A stretch of DNA of 8,781 bases from Armatimonadota bacterium (lineage in GTDB: Bacteria; Sysuimicrobiota; Sysuimicrobiia; Sysuimicrobiales; Humicultoraceae), in assembly GCA_016199305.1 (NCBI GenBank), contig JACQGZ010000163.1:1-8781 (forward strand), written 5' to 3'. Positions 1-7,245 of the stretch are shown here, one piece after another. Numbering within the stretch: position 1 is the first letter of the stretch; the number at the start of each line of letters is the position of its first letter. Below the pieces are notes generated by a model. That model ran no database searches. It worked only from the letters and a program-made list of their open reading frames with translations, and was not told the origin of the DNA. A program made the translations under genes and the position numbers.

Positions 1-1761
1 CTGTTGCTCATGCACTTCTGGCACATCCCCTGGCCGGCGTGGGACGTGTTCCGCATCTGTCCGCAGCGCGCAGAGTTGCTGGACGGGTTGCTGGGCAACG
101 ACCTGCTGGCGTTTCAGCATCCCCGTCATGTGGTGCACTTTCTGGAGTGCGCGGCGCGCGAACTTGGGGCGCATGTCGATCGCGACGAAGGCGTCGTGGA
201 CTACGAGGGGCGGCTGATCCACGTGGAGGCGTTTCCCATCAGCGTGGACTTCGCCGCCCTGGACCGCACGGCGCGATCCCGGGCCTGCGAGCGGTGGATG
301 GCCCGGCTGGAGCGGCGCTACAACCTGGCCGGTCGGTTCGTGGCCGTGGGGGTGGACCGCCTCGACTACACCAAGGGCATTCCGGAGCGCCTCCGCGCCC
401 TGGATCTCTTCTTCCGGCGGTTTCCGCGGTACCGGGGTCGGCTGGTGTTCATCCAAAAATGCGCTCCAAGCCGCACGCAGATCAAGGCCTACCGCGATCT
501 GCAGGACCGCGTGGAGGAGGGGATCCTGCGTCTCAATGCCGCCTACGGAACCGGAGACTGGCAGCCGGTGATCTACATGCCGCGGCCGCGGCCGCTGGCG
601 GGTATGGCCGCGCTGTACCGCGCTGCCGACTTGTGCGTGGTCAGCTCATTGCAAGACGGGATGAATCTGGTGGCCAAGGAGTTTGTGGCCTGCCAGGTGG
701 AGCCGCGCGGCGTGCTGGTGCTGAGCGAACTCGCCGGCGCGCGCGATGAGCTGCCTTGGGCGATTCCGATCAATCCCTATGACGCGGAGAGCGTTGCCGA
801 CGCGTTGGTGCAGGCCATTGAGATGCCGGCGGAGGAACGGCTGACGCGCATGACTCACCTGCGGGCGTATGTGAGCGAGCACAACATCTATGCCTGGATG
901 GAGCAGCACCTGCGCGCCGCCTTGCACCTTCTGGCGGCGCGGGCCGCCAGCCCGTGGCTGCTGGACCATACCGCGCAGATCCGCACCGAGCTGGGGGAGC
1001 GACCGCGGGCGATTCTGCTGGACTTCGACGGCACGCTGGCGCCGATCGTGGCCTCCCCGGAACTGGCGGCGCTGCCGGAGGAGGTCAAATCCACGCTGGC
1101 GCACCTGGCGCGCATATCACGCACGCTGGTGGCTGTGATCAGCGGGCGGTCGCTGCACGACATCCGGCAGCGCGTGGGCGTGGAGGGTCTGGTCTACGCG
1201 GGCAATCACGGGTTGGAGATCGACATCCGGGGATCGGTCTGGACGCTGCCCGAGGCCGAGCCCGCGCGTGAATTGATCACCGAAGCGTGCCGGCGGTTGC
1301 GGCGCCGGCTCCACAGCATCCCCGGCGTGGTGATCGAGCACAAAGGGCTCACCGCCAGCATCCATTACCGGCAGACGCCGCATCCGCGCGTGGAAGCGGT
1401 GCGCGTGGCCGTGCTGGAGGAAGCCGACCGGCTGGCCACGTCGATTGTGGTGCGACAGGGCAAGCAGGTGCTGGAACTCCGGCCGCAGGTCGCCTGGGAC
1501 AAGGGCGCGGCGGCGCGGTGGATGCTGACGCGGGTTTTCGGTGAAAGGTGGCCGTCGCGGGTCGGCGTGATCTATATCGGCGATGACCGCACCGACGAGG
1601 ACGCGTTCATGGCGCTGCGAGAGGACGCGGTCACGATCAAGGTCGGCGCGGGCAGTTATCCCACCGCGGCCCGCTACATTGCGGAGCACGTAGACGAGGT
1701 CGGACGGTTCCTGCAGATACTCGCGAGGGAGGCAGCCAGACAAGTGACCAGTGATCCGTGA
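1..1761 (+). CDS. otsAB: Bifunctional trehalose-6-phosphate synthase/trehalose-6-phosphatase (OtsA-OtsB fusion), 5' partial
   Basis: Cytoplasmic enzyme expected to join UDP-glucose to glucose-6-phosphate and then dephosphorylate trehalose-6-phosphate to trehalose. Residues are counted from the codon at position 1; the frame is open at the window edge, so there is no start here, and about 150 residues of the GT20 domain, including the N-terminal substrate loop, lie outside. The GT20 part (about 1-315) begins at FWHIPWP and has VDRLDYTKGIPERL with the phosphate-binding Arg120 and Lys125, then DGMNLVAKEF with Asp219 and Glu227, spaced eight apart as in E. coli OtsA Asp361/Glu369. The HAD phosphatase part (about 320-586) has DFDGTLAPI (nucleophile Asp341, acid Asp343), SGRS at 381-384, GNHGLEI from 401 and GDDRTDED from 527. 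All key residues seen are intact. The last codons and the TGA lie inside an inverted repeat. Another GT20 enzyme such as glucosylglycerol-phosphate synthase is possible, but the trehalose-phosphatase domain makes that less likely. Confidence 0.93.
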   Translation: MLLMHFWHIPWPAWDVFRICPQRAELLDGLLGNDLLAFQHPRHVVHFLECAARELGAHVDRDEGVVDYEGRLIHVEAFPISVDFAALDRTARSRACERWMARLERRYNLAGRFVAVGVDRLDYTKGIPERLRALDLFFRRFPRYRGRLVFIQKCAPSRTQIKAYRDLQDRVEEGILRLNAAYGTGDWQPVIYMPRPRPLAGMAALYRAADLCVVSSLQDGMNLVAKEFVACQVEPRGVLVLSELAGARDELPWAIPINPYDAESVADALVQAIEMPAEERLTRMTHLRAYVSEHNIYAWMEQHLRAALHLLAARAASPWLLDHTAQIRTELGERPRAILLDFDGTLAPIVASPELAALPEEVKSTLAHLARISRTLVAVISGRSLHDIRQRVGVEGLVYAGNHGLEIDIRGSVWTLPEAEPARELITEACRRLRRRLHSIPGVVIEHKGLTASIHYRQTPHPRVEAVRVAVLEEADRLATSIVVRQGKQVLELRPQVAWDKGAAARWMLTRVFGERWPSRVGVIYIGDDRTDEDAFMALREDAVTIKVGAGSYPTAARYIAEHVDEVGRFLQILAREAARQVTSDP

Positions 1762-1816
1762 CCCGTGACCAAAGACCACAGGCAGTTGATCACGGGTCAC
1801 TGGTCACGGGTCACTT
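1742..1816. repeat. Long imperfect inverted repeat between convergent trehalose genes; possible bidirectional terminator
   Basis: Arms 1742-1772 and 1786-1816 are 31 bases each and complementary at 27 positions (mismatches at arm positions 9, 14, 16 and 28; the one at 14 can be a G-U wobble), with a 13-base loop at 1773-1785. Each arm is itself built from short direct units of the form GTGACC(C/A)GTGA. The TGA of the rightward otsAB gene (1759-1761) lies in the left arm and the TGA of the leftward treT gene (1811-1813) in the right arm, so the last residues of both proteins are encoded by the repeat. There is no T-tract after either arm, so a classical intrinsic terminator is not shown. A stem this long at a convergent junction could still end transcription or stabilise both 3' ends. 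It may also be one copy of a dispersed intergenic repeat family. Confidence 0.8.
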
Positions 1817-3019
1817 CAGCAGGGCTACCATCAGGGTCAGGTGCTCGGCCAGGTCGCGCGTGATGAGGAAGTTCTCCCGCACGTACTCGCGCGCGTTTTC
1901 GCCCATCTGCTTGGCCACCTGCAGGTTGTTCAGCAAGTGTCGGATGCGGAACGCGCAGCCTTCCACCGAGTTCACGGTATAGCCGGTCACCCCATAAATG
2001 ATTTGCACCGTGATTCCGCCGGCAAACCCGCCGATCACCGGCTTGCCCTTCCACATGCCCTCGGCCACCGTGAGGCCGAAGCCTTCGCGCGTGGACTTCT
2101 GGATGATGATGCTGGCCGCGCGCTGCAGGGCGTTGATCTCATGGTGGGCCGTGGGCGGCAGGACCAGGACGTGGATGTCAGGGTCGCTCCCGGCGGCGTC
2201 CATTACCTCTGCCAGGACCTGCGCTCCCTCCGGATCATCATCCGCCGTCCCTCCGACCAGCACCAGCCGGCAGTCGTCGTGCCGTTTCACAATGCGGTAC
2301 GCGTTGATCACGCCCAGCGGATCTTTGAATCGGTCGAAGCGGGAGACCTGCAGGAGGATGGGTTTGTCTCGCGGCACGCCCACGCGGTCCAGCACCGCCG
2401 CGATCTCATCCTCCGTCAACTCGCGATTCTTCTCCGACAATGGGTCGATGCTGGGGTAGATGAGGTACTGCGGAATTGGCAGGCGCTGCGCAAATTTCGG
2501 CAGCGAGAAGATCGCGCCATCGTACTTCGTGACGAACTGCCGCAGGAACGTCCAGGCCCGTCGCTGCGGCCGTGAGACATCGATGTGACACCGCCACACC
2601 CAGTCTCCCTGTCGCGGGGCATACTCGATCAGCGCCACCGGTTGCGGGTCGTGGATGATGACCACATTGGCAGCGAGGTCCAGCCGGGAGGCGTTGTCGC
2701 GGTTGGAGTCCAGGTAGGTCTGCAGCATCTCGTCGGTAAACGCCTGTTCCTGTCCCTGCAGCGCGTTGTGGAAGCTCTTGGTGACGCGAAAGAACTCTTC
2801 AGTGCCGGAGATCACCTCCCACCGCGTGGCGATCCCCAGTTCTTCGAAGAGCGGCACGTAGCGGTGCAGCATCTCCGCGACCCCGCCGCCGAGCCGCGTG
2901 GAGTTTACGTGGAGCAGGGAGCGCCCGCGCACCCGGTCCGCTAAGCGGCGGAGCAGATCGATGGTGCCCGGCGGCACCACCTCGCGATAGGCATCCAGAC
3001 GCGCGGCCAGCTCACTCAT
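1811..3019 (-). CDS. treT: Trehalose glycosyltransferring synthase, TreT-type GT4 glycosyltransferase
   Basis: A 402-residue GT-B fold glycosyltransferase that resembles TreT of Pyrococcus and Thermoproteus, which joins NDP-glucose to free glucose to give trehalose in the cytoplasm, in some members reversibly. Seen in order: HVNSTRLGGGVAEML at 37-51, typical of the family; FFRVTKSFHNALQG at 76-89; IHDPQP at 122-127; WRCHIDVS at 142-149; PSIDPLSEKN at 189-198; the sugar-nucleotide loop QVSRFDRFKDP at 224-234 with Arg227 and Lys232; and the retaining EX7E motif, Glu312-GFGLTVA-Glu320. Length matches the family (about 400-415). I chose the ATG at 3019 because it overlaps the upstream stop as ATGA and has GGAGGG 12 bases upstream; a GTG at 3052 in the same frame would add 11 residues. 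It is translationally coupled to the DUF5752-like gene. Which nucleotide sugar it prefers cannot be read from the sequence. Confidence 0.88.
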   Translation of the reverse strand: MSELAARLDAYREVVPPGTIDLLRRLADRVRGRSLLHVNSTRLGGGVAEMLHRYVPLFEELGIATRWEVISGTEEFFRVTKSFHNALQGQEQAFTDEMLQTYLDSNRDNASRLDLAANVVIIHDPQPVALIEYAPRQGDWVWRCHIDVSRPQRRAWTFLRQFVTKYDGAIFSLPKFAQRLPIPQYLIYPSIDPLSEKNRELTEDEIAAVLDRVGVPRDKPILLQVSRFDRFKDPLGVINAYRIVKRHDDCRLVLVGGTADDDPEGAQVLAEVMDAAGSDPDIHVLVLPPTAHHEINALQRAASIIIQKSTREGFGLTVAEGMWKGKPVIGGFAGGITVQIIYGVTGYTVNSVEGCAFRIRHLLNNLQVAKQMGENAREYVRENFLITRDLAEHLTLMVALLK

Positions 3020-3684
3020 GGCAGGGCGTGTCCCTCCAGGACCTCCGTGCACAGCGCTACCAACTGCGCACGCATGCCGTCCAGGGTGCTCACGTAGGGA
3101 TTGAGGCGGCGCATGCGTGTGGCCAGCGCGATCAGCTCCAGTTCATGCTCGACCCACGCCGCCGGATCCGCGTCTGGACGACGTCGCCGGCGCGTCGGCT
3201 CAAAGAAGTGGTAGTAGATCGCGCTGAGATCCACCCGCGCCAGGGCGTCGCGAAACTCCCGCAGGGTGCGCACCGCGATGCCCGTGGGGATTTCGATCAG
3301 CTTCGACCGCATGAAGTGAAAGGGCTCGCCATACACGATGCGAGGCACGGTCTGCAATGACGACAGGTGGTCATCCACAATCGTGACCAGCTCGGCCCGC
3401 AGCTGCTCTACGTCGCTGTAATCGAATGGATCGACCACGGCCAGCCGCTCGCCCAGCACACGGTCGCGTAGCTGAATGGCGGCCCAGGTGGCGAAGTCGT
3501 TGGGGTAGGGCGCCTGCAGATACCGGCTGCGCAGAAACGAGCTGTGGGTGTGGAAGTAGATAGAATCCTGCGGCACTTCCTCGATGCCCACGAGTAGATC
3601 CCGCTCATCCCACGCCGTACGCCCGAGCATCTCCTTGAGCTCCAGGCAGCCGATGAATTCAAAGAGACGTGCGGCGATCCTCAT
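3016..3684 (-). CDS. DUF5752-like family protein, coupled to treT
   Basis: A 222-residue protein that I recognise as resembling the uncharacterised DUF5752 family, which I recall near trehalose synthase genes; this is from memory. It has no signal peptide or membrane segment, so it is probably cytoplasmic. Visible features are an N-terminal FEFIGCLELKEMLG (8-21), YFHTHSSFLRSRYLQ (43-57), a central PFDYSD (86-91), GEPFHFMRSKLIEIPTGI (119-136), IYYHFFEP (156-163) followed by five arginines, and a helical C-terminus. The histidines in YFHTH, PFHF and YYHFFE could form a metal or substrate site, but that is inference. Its TGA overlaps the treT ATG, so the two products are probably made together in similar amounts, suggesting a partner or accessory to the TreT step. 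The ATG at 3684 is the furthest upstream in-frame start; it has only a weak GAGG close to it. Confidence 0.75.
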   Translation of the reverse strand: MRIAARLFEFIGCLELKEMLGRTAWDERDLLVGIEEVPQDSIYFHTHSSFLRSRYLQAPYPNDFATWAAIQLRDRVLGERLAVVDPFDYSDVEQLRAELVTIVDDHLSSLQTVPRIVYGEPFHFMRSKLIEIPTGIAVRTLREFRDALARVDLSAIYYHFFEPTRRRRRPDADPAAWVEHELELIALATRMRRLNPYVSTLDGMRAQLVALCTEVLEGHALP

Positions 3685-4363
3685 GGCCTCGGCACCTGCG
3701 GGCCTGCGGTAGCAAGTGCGGCGCCTCGCTCAAGTATAGCCGCCTGTGCAGAGTCCGAACTGTCTGCATCTCCTCCTGTGCCTGCGGTGATCGCGTCACG
3801 AGGGCTGGAGGCACGGCATCAAGACCTTCCCGGCCCTCGCCAATTTCGCCGATCGGGCGGATTAGGGGGAGGGTCGTCGTCCACGTGGAAGCGACCTCTG
3901 AGACCGGCTTCGAGAGGTCGTGGCTCCGCAATGCGGTGGAGAGCCCCTCGATGAGGCGGATGTGGAACGCTCATAGCGGACACCTGCGCTGGGATCAAGC
4001 ATTTCCTCTAATTTAGCAGGGCATAACAGCGCTCCACGGCACCGATACTTGCTCTGATAGAACCGGGCTCCGAAGTGGTTCAGTTCATCTACAGATGTGC
4101 CACCCCAGCGTGGAGGAAGTCCTCCAGCCCCCCGTCGACCTATCCCTCCTTCACTTCCTCCCATGCCCGAGTTACCGGTGACCAGCGTCCCGTCGCTCGC
4201 CCTCCCAGCACCGCGTCGAAGCATGCCGCCGCTACTCGGTACCCTTCCGCTAGATTCGGGTATTGGAGTTTACGATGACATGCAAGAGCTACGGCGAAGT
4301 GCCCCAGATAACATACAAGGGTGGGATCTTCCGGGTATCAGGGGGCACAGGCTCAATGCCACT
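3685..4363. other. Gene-poor spacer between the treT operon and the lytic transglycosylase gene
   Basis: The spacer of about 680 bases should hold the promoters of both divergent units. Open frames exist on both strands (for example leftwards 3659-3931 and 3862-4224, rightwards 3669-4016), but their products are low-complexity, rich in Arg, Ser and Pro, and match no family I recognise. The part around 4005-4070 and the part around 4240-4320 have less G+C than the surroundings, as expected of regulatory DNA. I see no hairpin with a T-tract, no tRNA and no strong sigma-70 pair for the rightward gene. A decayed gene cannot be excluded. Confidence 0.5.
3733..3738 (-). promoter_or_regulatory. Candidate -10 element for the DUF5752-treT operon
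   Basis: Read leftwards the hexamer is TATACT, one base from the sigma-70 consensus TATAAT, and lies about 49 bases before the ATG at 3684. No good -35 box sits 16-18 bases upstream; the closest is TTCGGA at a 15-base spacing. This is a weak prediction based only on position and the hexamer. Confidence 0.3.
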
Positions 4364-6451
4364 GTGAGACTTTGGAGGCTCTCGGTCATCACCGGGCTTG
4401 TCATTCTGATTCTCCTCTGGCCCGCCCCCGCGGCCGCCGGCGTGACGACATCTCCACTCCCGGCCGATCTGGCGCAGGTCGTGGAGGCCGTCCGTCGCGG
4501 GCAGTGCCTGCCGCATCTCTCGACACTGCGGTCGTTGAGTGCCCGACCGGGCCCGGTAGGCGCGCGCGCCGGCTATCTCCTCGGTCATTGCCTGATGCGG
4601 GCCGGGCGGACCAATGAGGCAGCAGCGACCTTCGATGCCGTGGGGGAGCGGTATCCTCCGCTGGGTCTCTATGCGGGTTTCTACGCTGCGGAGCTGATGC
4701 TGCGCTACGGGGCCGCCGGGGAGGCCGCCGATCGACTGGCCCGTCTCCTGGCGCAGTCGCCATCACGTCCCCTCGCTCGCCGGGCCCGGCTTGCCCGTGC
4801 GGAGGCGCTGGTGAAGACGGGCCATCCTGCGGAAGCGGAGACTCTGTTGCGTGACCTCCTTGAGGCTGCGCATGACGATGACACTGAGGCGCGGATCTGG
4901 TGGCTGCGAGGGGTGGCCGCCCAGCAAATGAGGGCACGCGCGCGGGCCACATTAGCGTACGCGATGGCCTGGTGGGGGATCCCGGACAATCGCTACGCGG
5001 AAGAGGCGGTCCGGCGGCTCCGGGATCTGTCCGGCAGCGGCCTGCCCGACCCGCCGGCCGAAGCCCGGCTGGCGCGGGCGAAGCGATTGCTGGCCCGCGG
5101 CAAAGCCCGTGAGGCGGAAGGTGAACTGGTCAGACTCATCCATGCCGGGCCGCCCGGCGGAGTCGCTGCGGAGGCATGGTATCATCTGGGATTCATCCGC
5201 TGGCGGTCGGCTGGGGCGGCGGACGCTTTCCTTCGGGCTGCGCGTCACCCCGCCTGGTCGGCGCGCGCGCTGTATTGGGCGGGACGGGCCCACGCCTCCG
5301 CCGGCCACTCCCAGAAAGCCCGGGCTGCCTGGTTGCAGGTGACCCGTCAGCATGCCTCGAGCGTGTGGGCCCCTCGATCGCTCTTGAGGCTCGCCCGGGC
5401 GGCCGAAGCCCAACGCGAGTGGCGGGAAGCCGACGCCACGCTCCTGCGTCTGGCCACCCGATACCCGGAGTCGTCATCGGCCGACGAGGCGCGATGGCGC
5501 CGGGGGTGGCTCCGATACCGAATGGGGCAATTTGCGGAGGCGGAGCAGCTCTTCGCCAGCGGGGCGCGTGAATTTCCTTTCTCATCGCATGCGGCGGCAA
5601 ACCTGTACTGGGCCGCCAGGGCGCGAGAGCGGCAGGGGACGCGCGCCGGCACGCAGGGGGCTGGTGCGCTCTTCGAGCAGACCGCCGGACGCTATCCGTT
5701 CTCCTACTACGGCCAGCGCGCCCTGATGCGGTTAGGGTGGGGACCGCCGCCGTGGCCGCAGCCGCCTCCCGTCCGTGCGCTGCCGGAGGATCGATTCGCC
5801 GCCGCGCACGAGGAGCTGGCCGTTCTCGGATTCGACCGGGAGGCCGCCGATGAAGCCGAGGCCCTGCTCCAACCGGCACGAGACATTGAGACTGTTCGCT
5901 TCGCGGCGTTCCATCGAGCCCGCGCCGGAGATCTCCACGCCTCGATGACGATCGCCGACGAGACGGTCGGTCCGGCTCTGTGGGGCGGAGCCTCTGCAGA
6001 CAGAGGGTTGTGGGCACTGGCCTATCCTCGGGCGTACTGGGAGCAGATCAGCGCGGCGGCGCGCGGTGCCGGCGTGGATCCGTACCTGGTGCTCGCCGTC
6101 ATCCGCGAAGAGAGCCGGTTCGATCCCCAGGCGGTCTCCTTCGCGGGCGCCGTCGGCCTGATGCAATTGCTGCCCCAGACGGCGAAGACATCACCACAGC
6201 AGCTGTTCGATGCGGAGGTGAACATCCGCTCCGGGGCCGCCTATCTTGGCCGGCTCTTCAGGATATTCGACGGCGACGTGACACTGGCGCTGGCCGCGTA
6301 CAATGCCGGGCCTGCGGCCGCACGGCGCTTTGCCCGCCTTCCCCGCGCCGATGCCGAGGCTTTCGTCGAGAGCATCCCGTTCGCCGAGAGCCGCGCCTAC
6401 GTGAAGAGGGTATTGGAATCCTACATCCTTTACCGCTGGCTTTACCCCTGA
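4364..6451 (+). CDS. Secreted Slt70-like lytic murein transglycosylase with helical repeat N-domain
   Basis: Exported enzyme that should cleave the MurNAc-GlcNAc bond of peptidoglycan, leaving 1,6-anhydro ends, during wall turnover. I chose the GTG at 4364 because it gives a compact signal peptide: MRLWR, a hydrophobic run (about 6-19), then APAAA|G with cleavage near residue 25. Starts at 4280 (ATG, with GGAG 11 bases upstream) or 4097 (GTG) would add 28 or 89 residues in front and spoil it; the ribosome site at 4364 is weak. Residues about 30-540 are Ala/Arg/Leu-rich TPR-like helical hairpins like the Slt70 superhelix. The SLT domain (about 570-690) has IREESRF with catalytic Glu583, GLMQLLPQTA from 598 and AYNAGP from 645. 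The stretch between QTA and FDAEVNIRSG seems about ten residues shorter than in many relatives. At 695 residues it is somewhat longer than E. coli Slt70. A decayed transporter fragment follows 53 bases downstream on the same strand. Confidence 0.9.
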   Translation: MRLWRLSVITGLVILILLWPAPAAAGVTTSPLPADLAQVVEAVRRGQCLPHLSTLRSLSARPGPVGARAGYLLGHCLMRAGRTNEAAATFDAVGERYPPLGLYAGFYAAELMLRYGAAGEAADRLARLLAQSPSRPLARRARLARAEALVKTGHPAEAETLLRDLLEAAHDDDTEARIWWLRGVAAQQMRARARATLAYAMAWWGIPDNRYAEEAVRRLRDLSGSGLPDPPAEARLARAKRLLARGKAREAEGELVRLIHAGPPGGVAAEAWYHLGFIRWRSAGAADAFLRAARHPAWSARALYWAGRAHASAGHSQKARAAWLQVTRQHASSVWAPRSLLRLARAAEAQREWREADATLLRLATRYPESSSADEARWRRGWLRYRMGQFAEAEQLFASGAREFPFSSHAAANLYWAARARERQGTRAGTQGAGALFEQTAGRYPFSYYGQRALMRLGWGPPPWPQPPPVRALPEDRFAAAHEELAVLGFDREAADEAEALLQPARDIETVRFAAFHRARAGDLHASMTIADETVGPALWGGASADRGLWALAYPRAYWEQISAAARGAGVDPYLVLAVIREESRFDPQAVSFAGAVGLMQLLPQTAKTSPQQLFDAEVNIRSGAAYLGRLFRIFDGDVTLALAAYNAGPAAARRFARLPRADAEAFVESIPFAESRAYVKRVLESYILYRWLYP

Positions 6452-6504
6452 GGCTCCTCCTGACTCAGCTCTCATGAGGGCGCCGCGGAGACGGGACCGA
6501 TCCG

Positions 6505-6713
6505 GTGCGTGACTTCCGGACTGCCGCGGCCATCGCCACGACCGTCCTGCTTTGGGCTTCAGTCTTCGCGGCCAACCGGGCGGTGCTGGGGCATTCACTC
6601 CTGGCCATCTTGTTGTGCTCCGCTTTCTCATCGCCTTGGTGGTGCTGGCGCTGACGGCACTGATCCGGCCGCTGCGCAGGCCCCCTGGTGGGCACCACCT
6701 TTTCGGCTGCTAG
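6505..6713 (+). pseudogene. EamA/DMT-family transporter N-terminal fragment, frameshifted and truncated
   Basis: Two frames together read like the start of an EamA drug/metabolite transporter. From the GTG at 6505 the first frame gives RTAAAIATTVLLWASVFAA, the usual first membrane helix, up to RAVLG. At the G4 run at 6588-6591 the similarity moves to another frame, which continues AFTPGHLVVLRF and then LIALVVLALTALIRPL, the second helix with its characteristic PGHL..LRF. One extra G in the run would join the frames. The first frame stops at 6652; the second runs to TAG at 6711-6713. Only about 68 of an expected 290 residues remain, so it cannot work even if the frameshift is a sequencing error. 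The sequence that should follow is replaced by the leftward toxin gene, whose stop overlaps this one. A GGAG lies 14 bases before the start, a leftover of a gene that once followed the transglycosylase. Confidence 0.7.
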
Positions 6714-6964
6714 CGTGGTCGCGCAAGCGCAGGCACGATGGCAATGAAGAGGATATCTCCGGTCTCGTCCTGCCGGTAATAGACCAACCAACGTCTCTCG
6801 AGAACGAAGTAACGCAGCCCCGCGAAGCGGCCGCGCTGCCGTCTGGGATACATGCCGGGGAATTGAATAATGAGCTCCAGAAGGTCGAAGAGAGCGTGCC
6901 GCTGCGCGGGTGTCAGCGACGCCAGAGCGAGGATCGCTTCGTTCGTCCAGCGAACGCGGTTCAC
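6710..6964 (-). CDS. RelE/ParE-family toxin of a type II toxin-antitoxin module
   Basis: An 84-residue basic protein with the RelE/ParE fold pattern: an N-terminal strand (VRWTNEAI), two helices (LASLTPAQRHALFDLLELII), then GRFAGLRYFVLERRWLVYYRQD and ILFIAIVPAL as the antiparallel sheet. Family members either cut mRNA at the ribosome or inhibit gyrase; which applies here cannot be told. The C-terminus lacks the His or Tyr often seen in RelE-type nucleases, so ribosome-dependent cleavage is uncertain. It starts with a GTG that overlaps the stop of the RHH antitoxin gene as GTGA, the usual antitoxin-first arrangement with translational coupling. Its TAG lies in the palindrome GCTAGC (6709-6714), where it overlaps the stop of the EamA fragment on the other strand. 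Confidence 0.85.
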   Translation of the reverse strand: MNRVRWTNEAILALASLTPAQRHALFDLLELIIQFPGMYPRRQRGRFAGLRYFVLERRWLVYYRQDETGDILFIAIVPALARPR

Positions 6965-7230
6965 CGACGCCGCGTTTTCCGCGTGCCTCGTAGGACCTGC
7001 TGATGAGTCTGGATTCGACCTGCCCGTTCATCCGCGAGCGCGCGCTCCAGCGAACCCCGAACCCGAGGCTGCTGTTCCAGCCAGTCCAGGTACCCTTCAA
7101 ACCCTTCCTGTTCGGCCATCCGCTGCAGGGCTTCACGCACGACGAAGCTTTTGTTGCCCGCCCTGGGTACGGCGAGAGACTCCAGGAGCCTCGCGGTCTG
7201 TTCATCGATGGTCACCTGAACCTTTTTCAC
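6961..7230 (-). CDS. Ribbon-helix-helix (CopG/MetJ-type) antitoxin
   Basis: An 89-residue protein with an RHH DNA-binding domain: strand KVQVTIDEQ at 3-11, helix A TARLLESLA, turn around AGNKS, then helix B FVVREALQRMAEQEG at 29-43. The charged C-terminal half (DWLEQQPRVRGSLERALADE, then RAGRIQTHQQVLRGTRKTRRR) would wrap the toxin. It is expected to neutralise the RelE/ParE toxin encoded just after it and to repress its own promoter as dimers on repeated half-sites. It starts with GTG at 7230, with GGAGGG 9 bases upstream, a good ribosome site. Its TGA overlaps the toxin GTG. Direct repeats at 7246-7274 lie just upstream. Confidence 0.85.
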   Translation of the reverse strand: MKKVQVTIDEQTARLLESLAVPRAGNKSFVVREALQRMAEQEGFEGYLDWLEQQPRVRGSLERALADERAGRIQTHQQVLRGTRKTRRR

Positions 7231-7245
7231 GTCTGTGATCCCTCC

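Noticed and set aside
1117..1800. Long leftward frame antisense to otsAB
   Set aside because: High G+C favours long antisense frames; the product is His/Arg-rich without a recognisable domain, while the sense frame carries all phosphatase motifs.
1841..2575. Long rightward frame antisense to treT
   Set aside because: Shadow of the treT codon pattern with no recognisable domain; the sense frame has the full set of GT4 motifs.
3659..3931. Leftward 90-codon frame overlapping the start of the DUF5752-like gene
   Set aside because: No recognisable family, no clear ribosome site, and overlap with the better-supported gene.
4097..4363. Proline-rich N-terminal extension of the lytic transglycosylase
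   Set aside because: Composition is unlike the rest of the protein, and the extension would bury the signal peptide.
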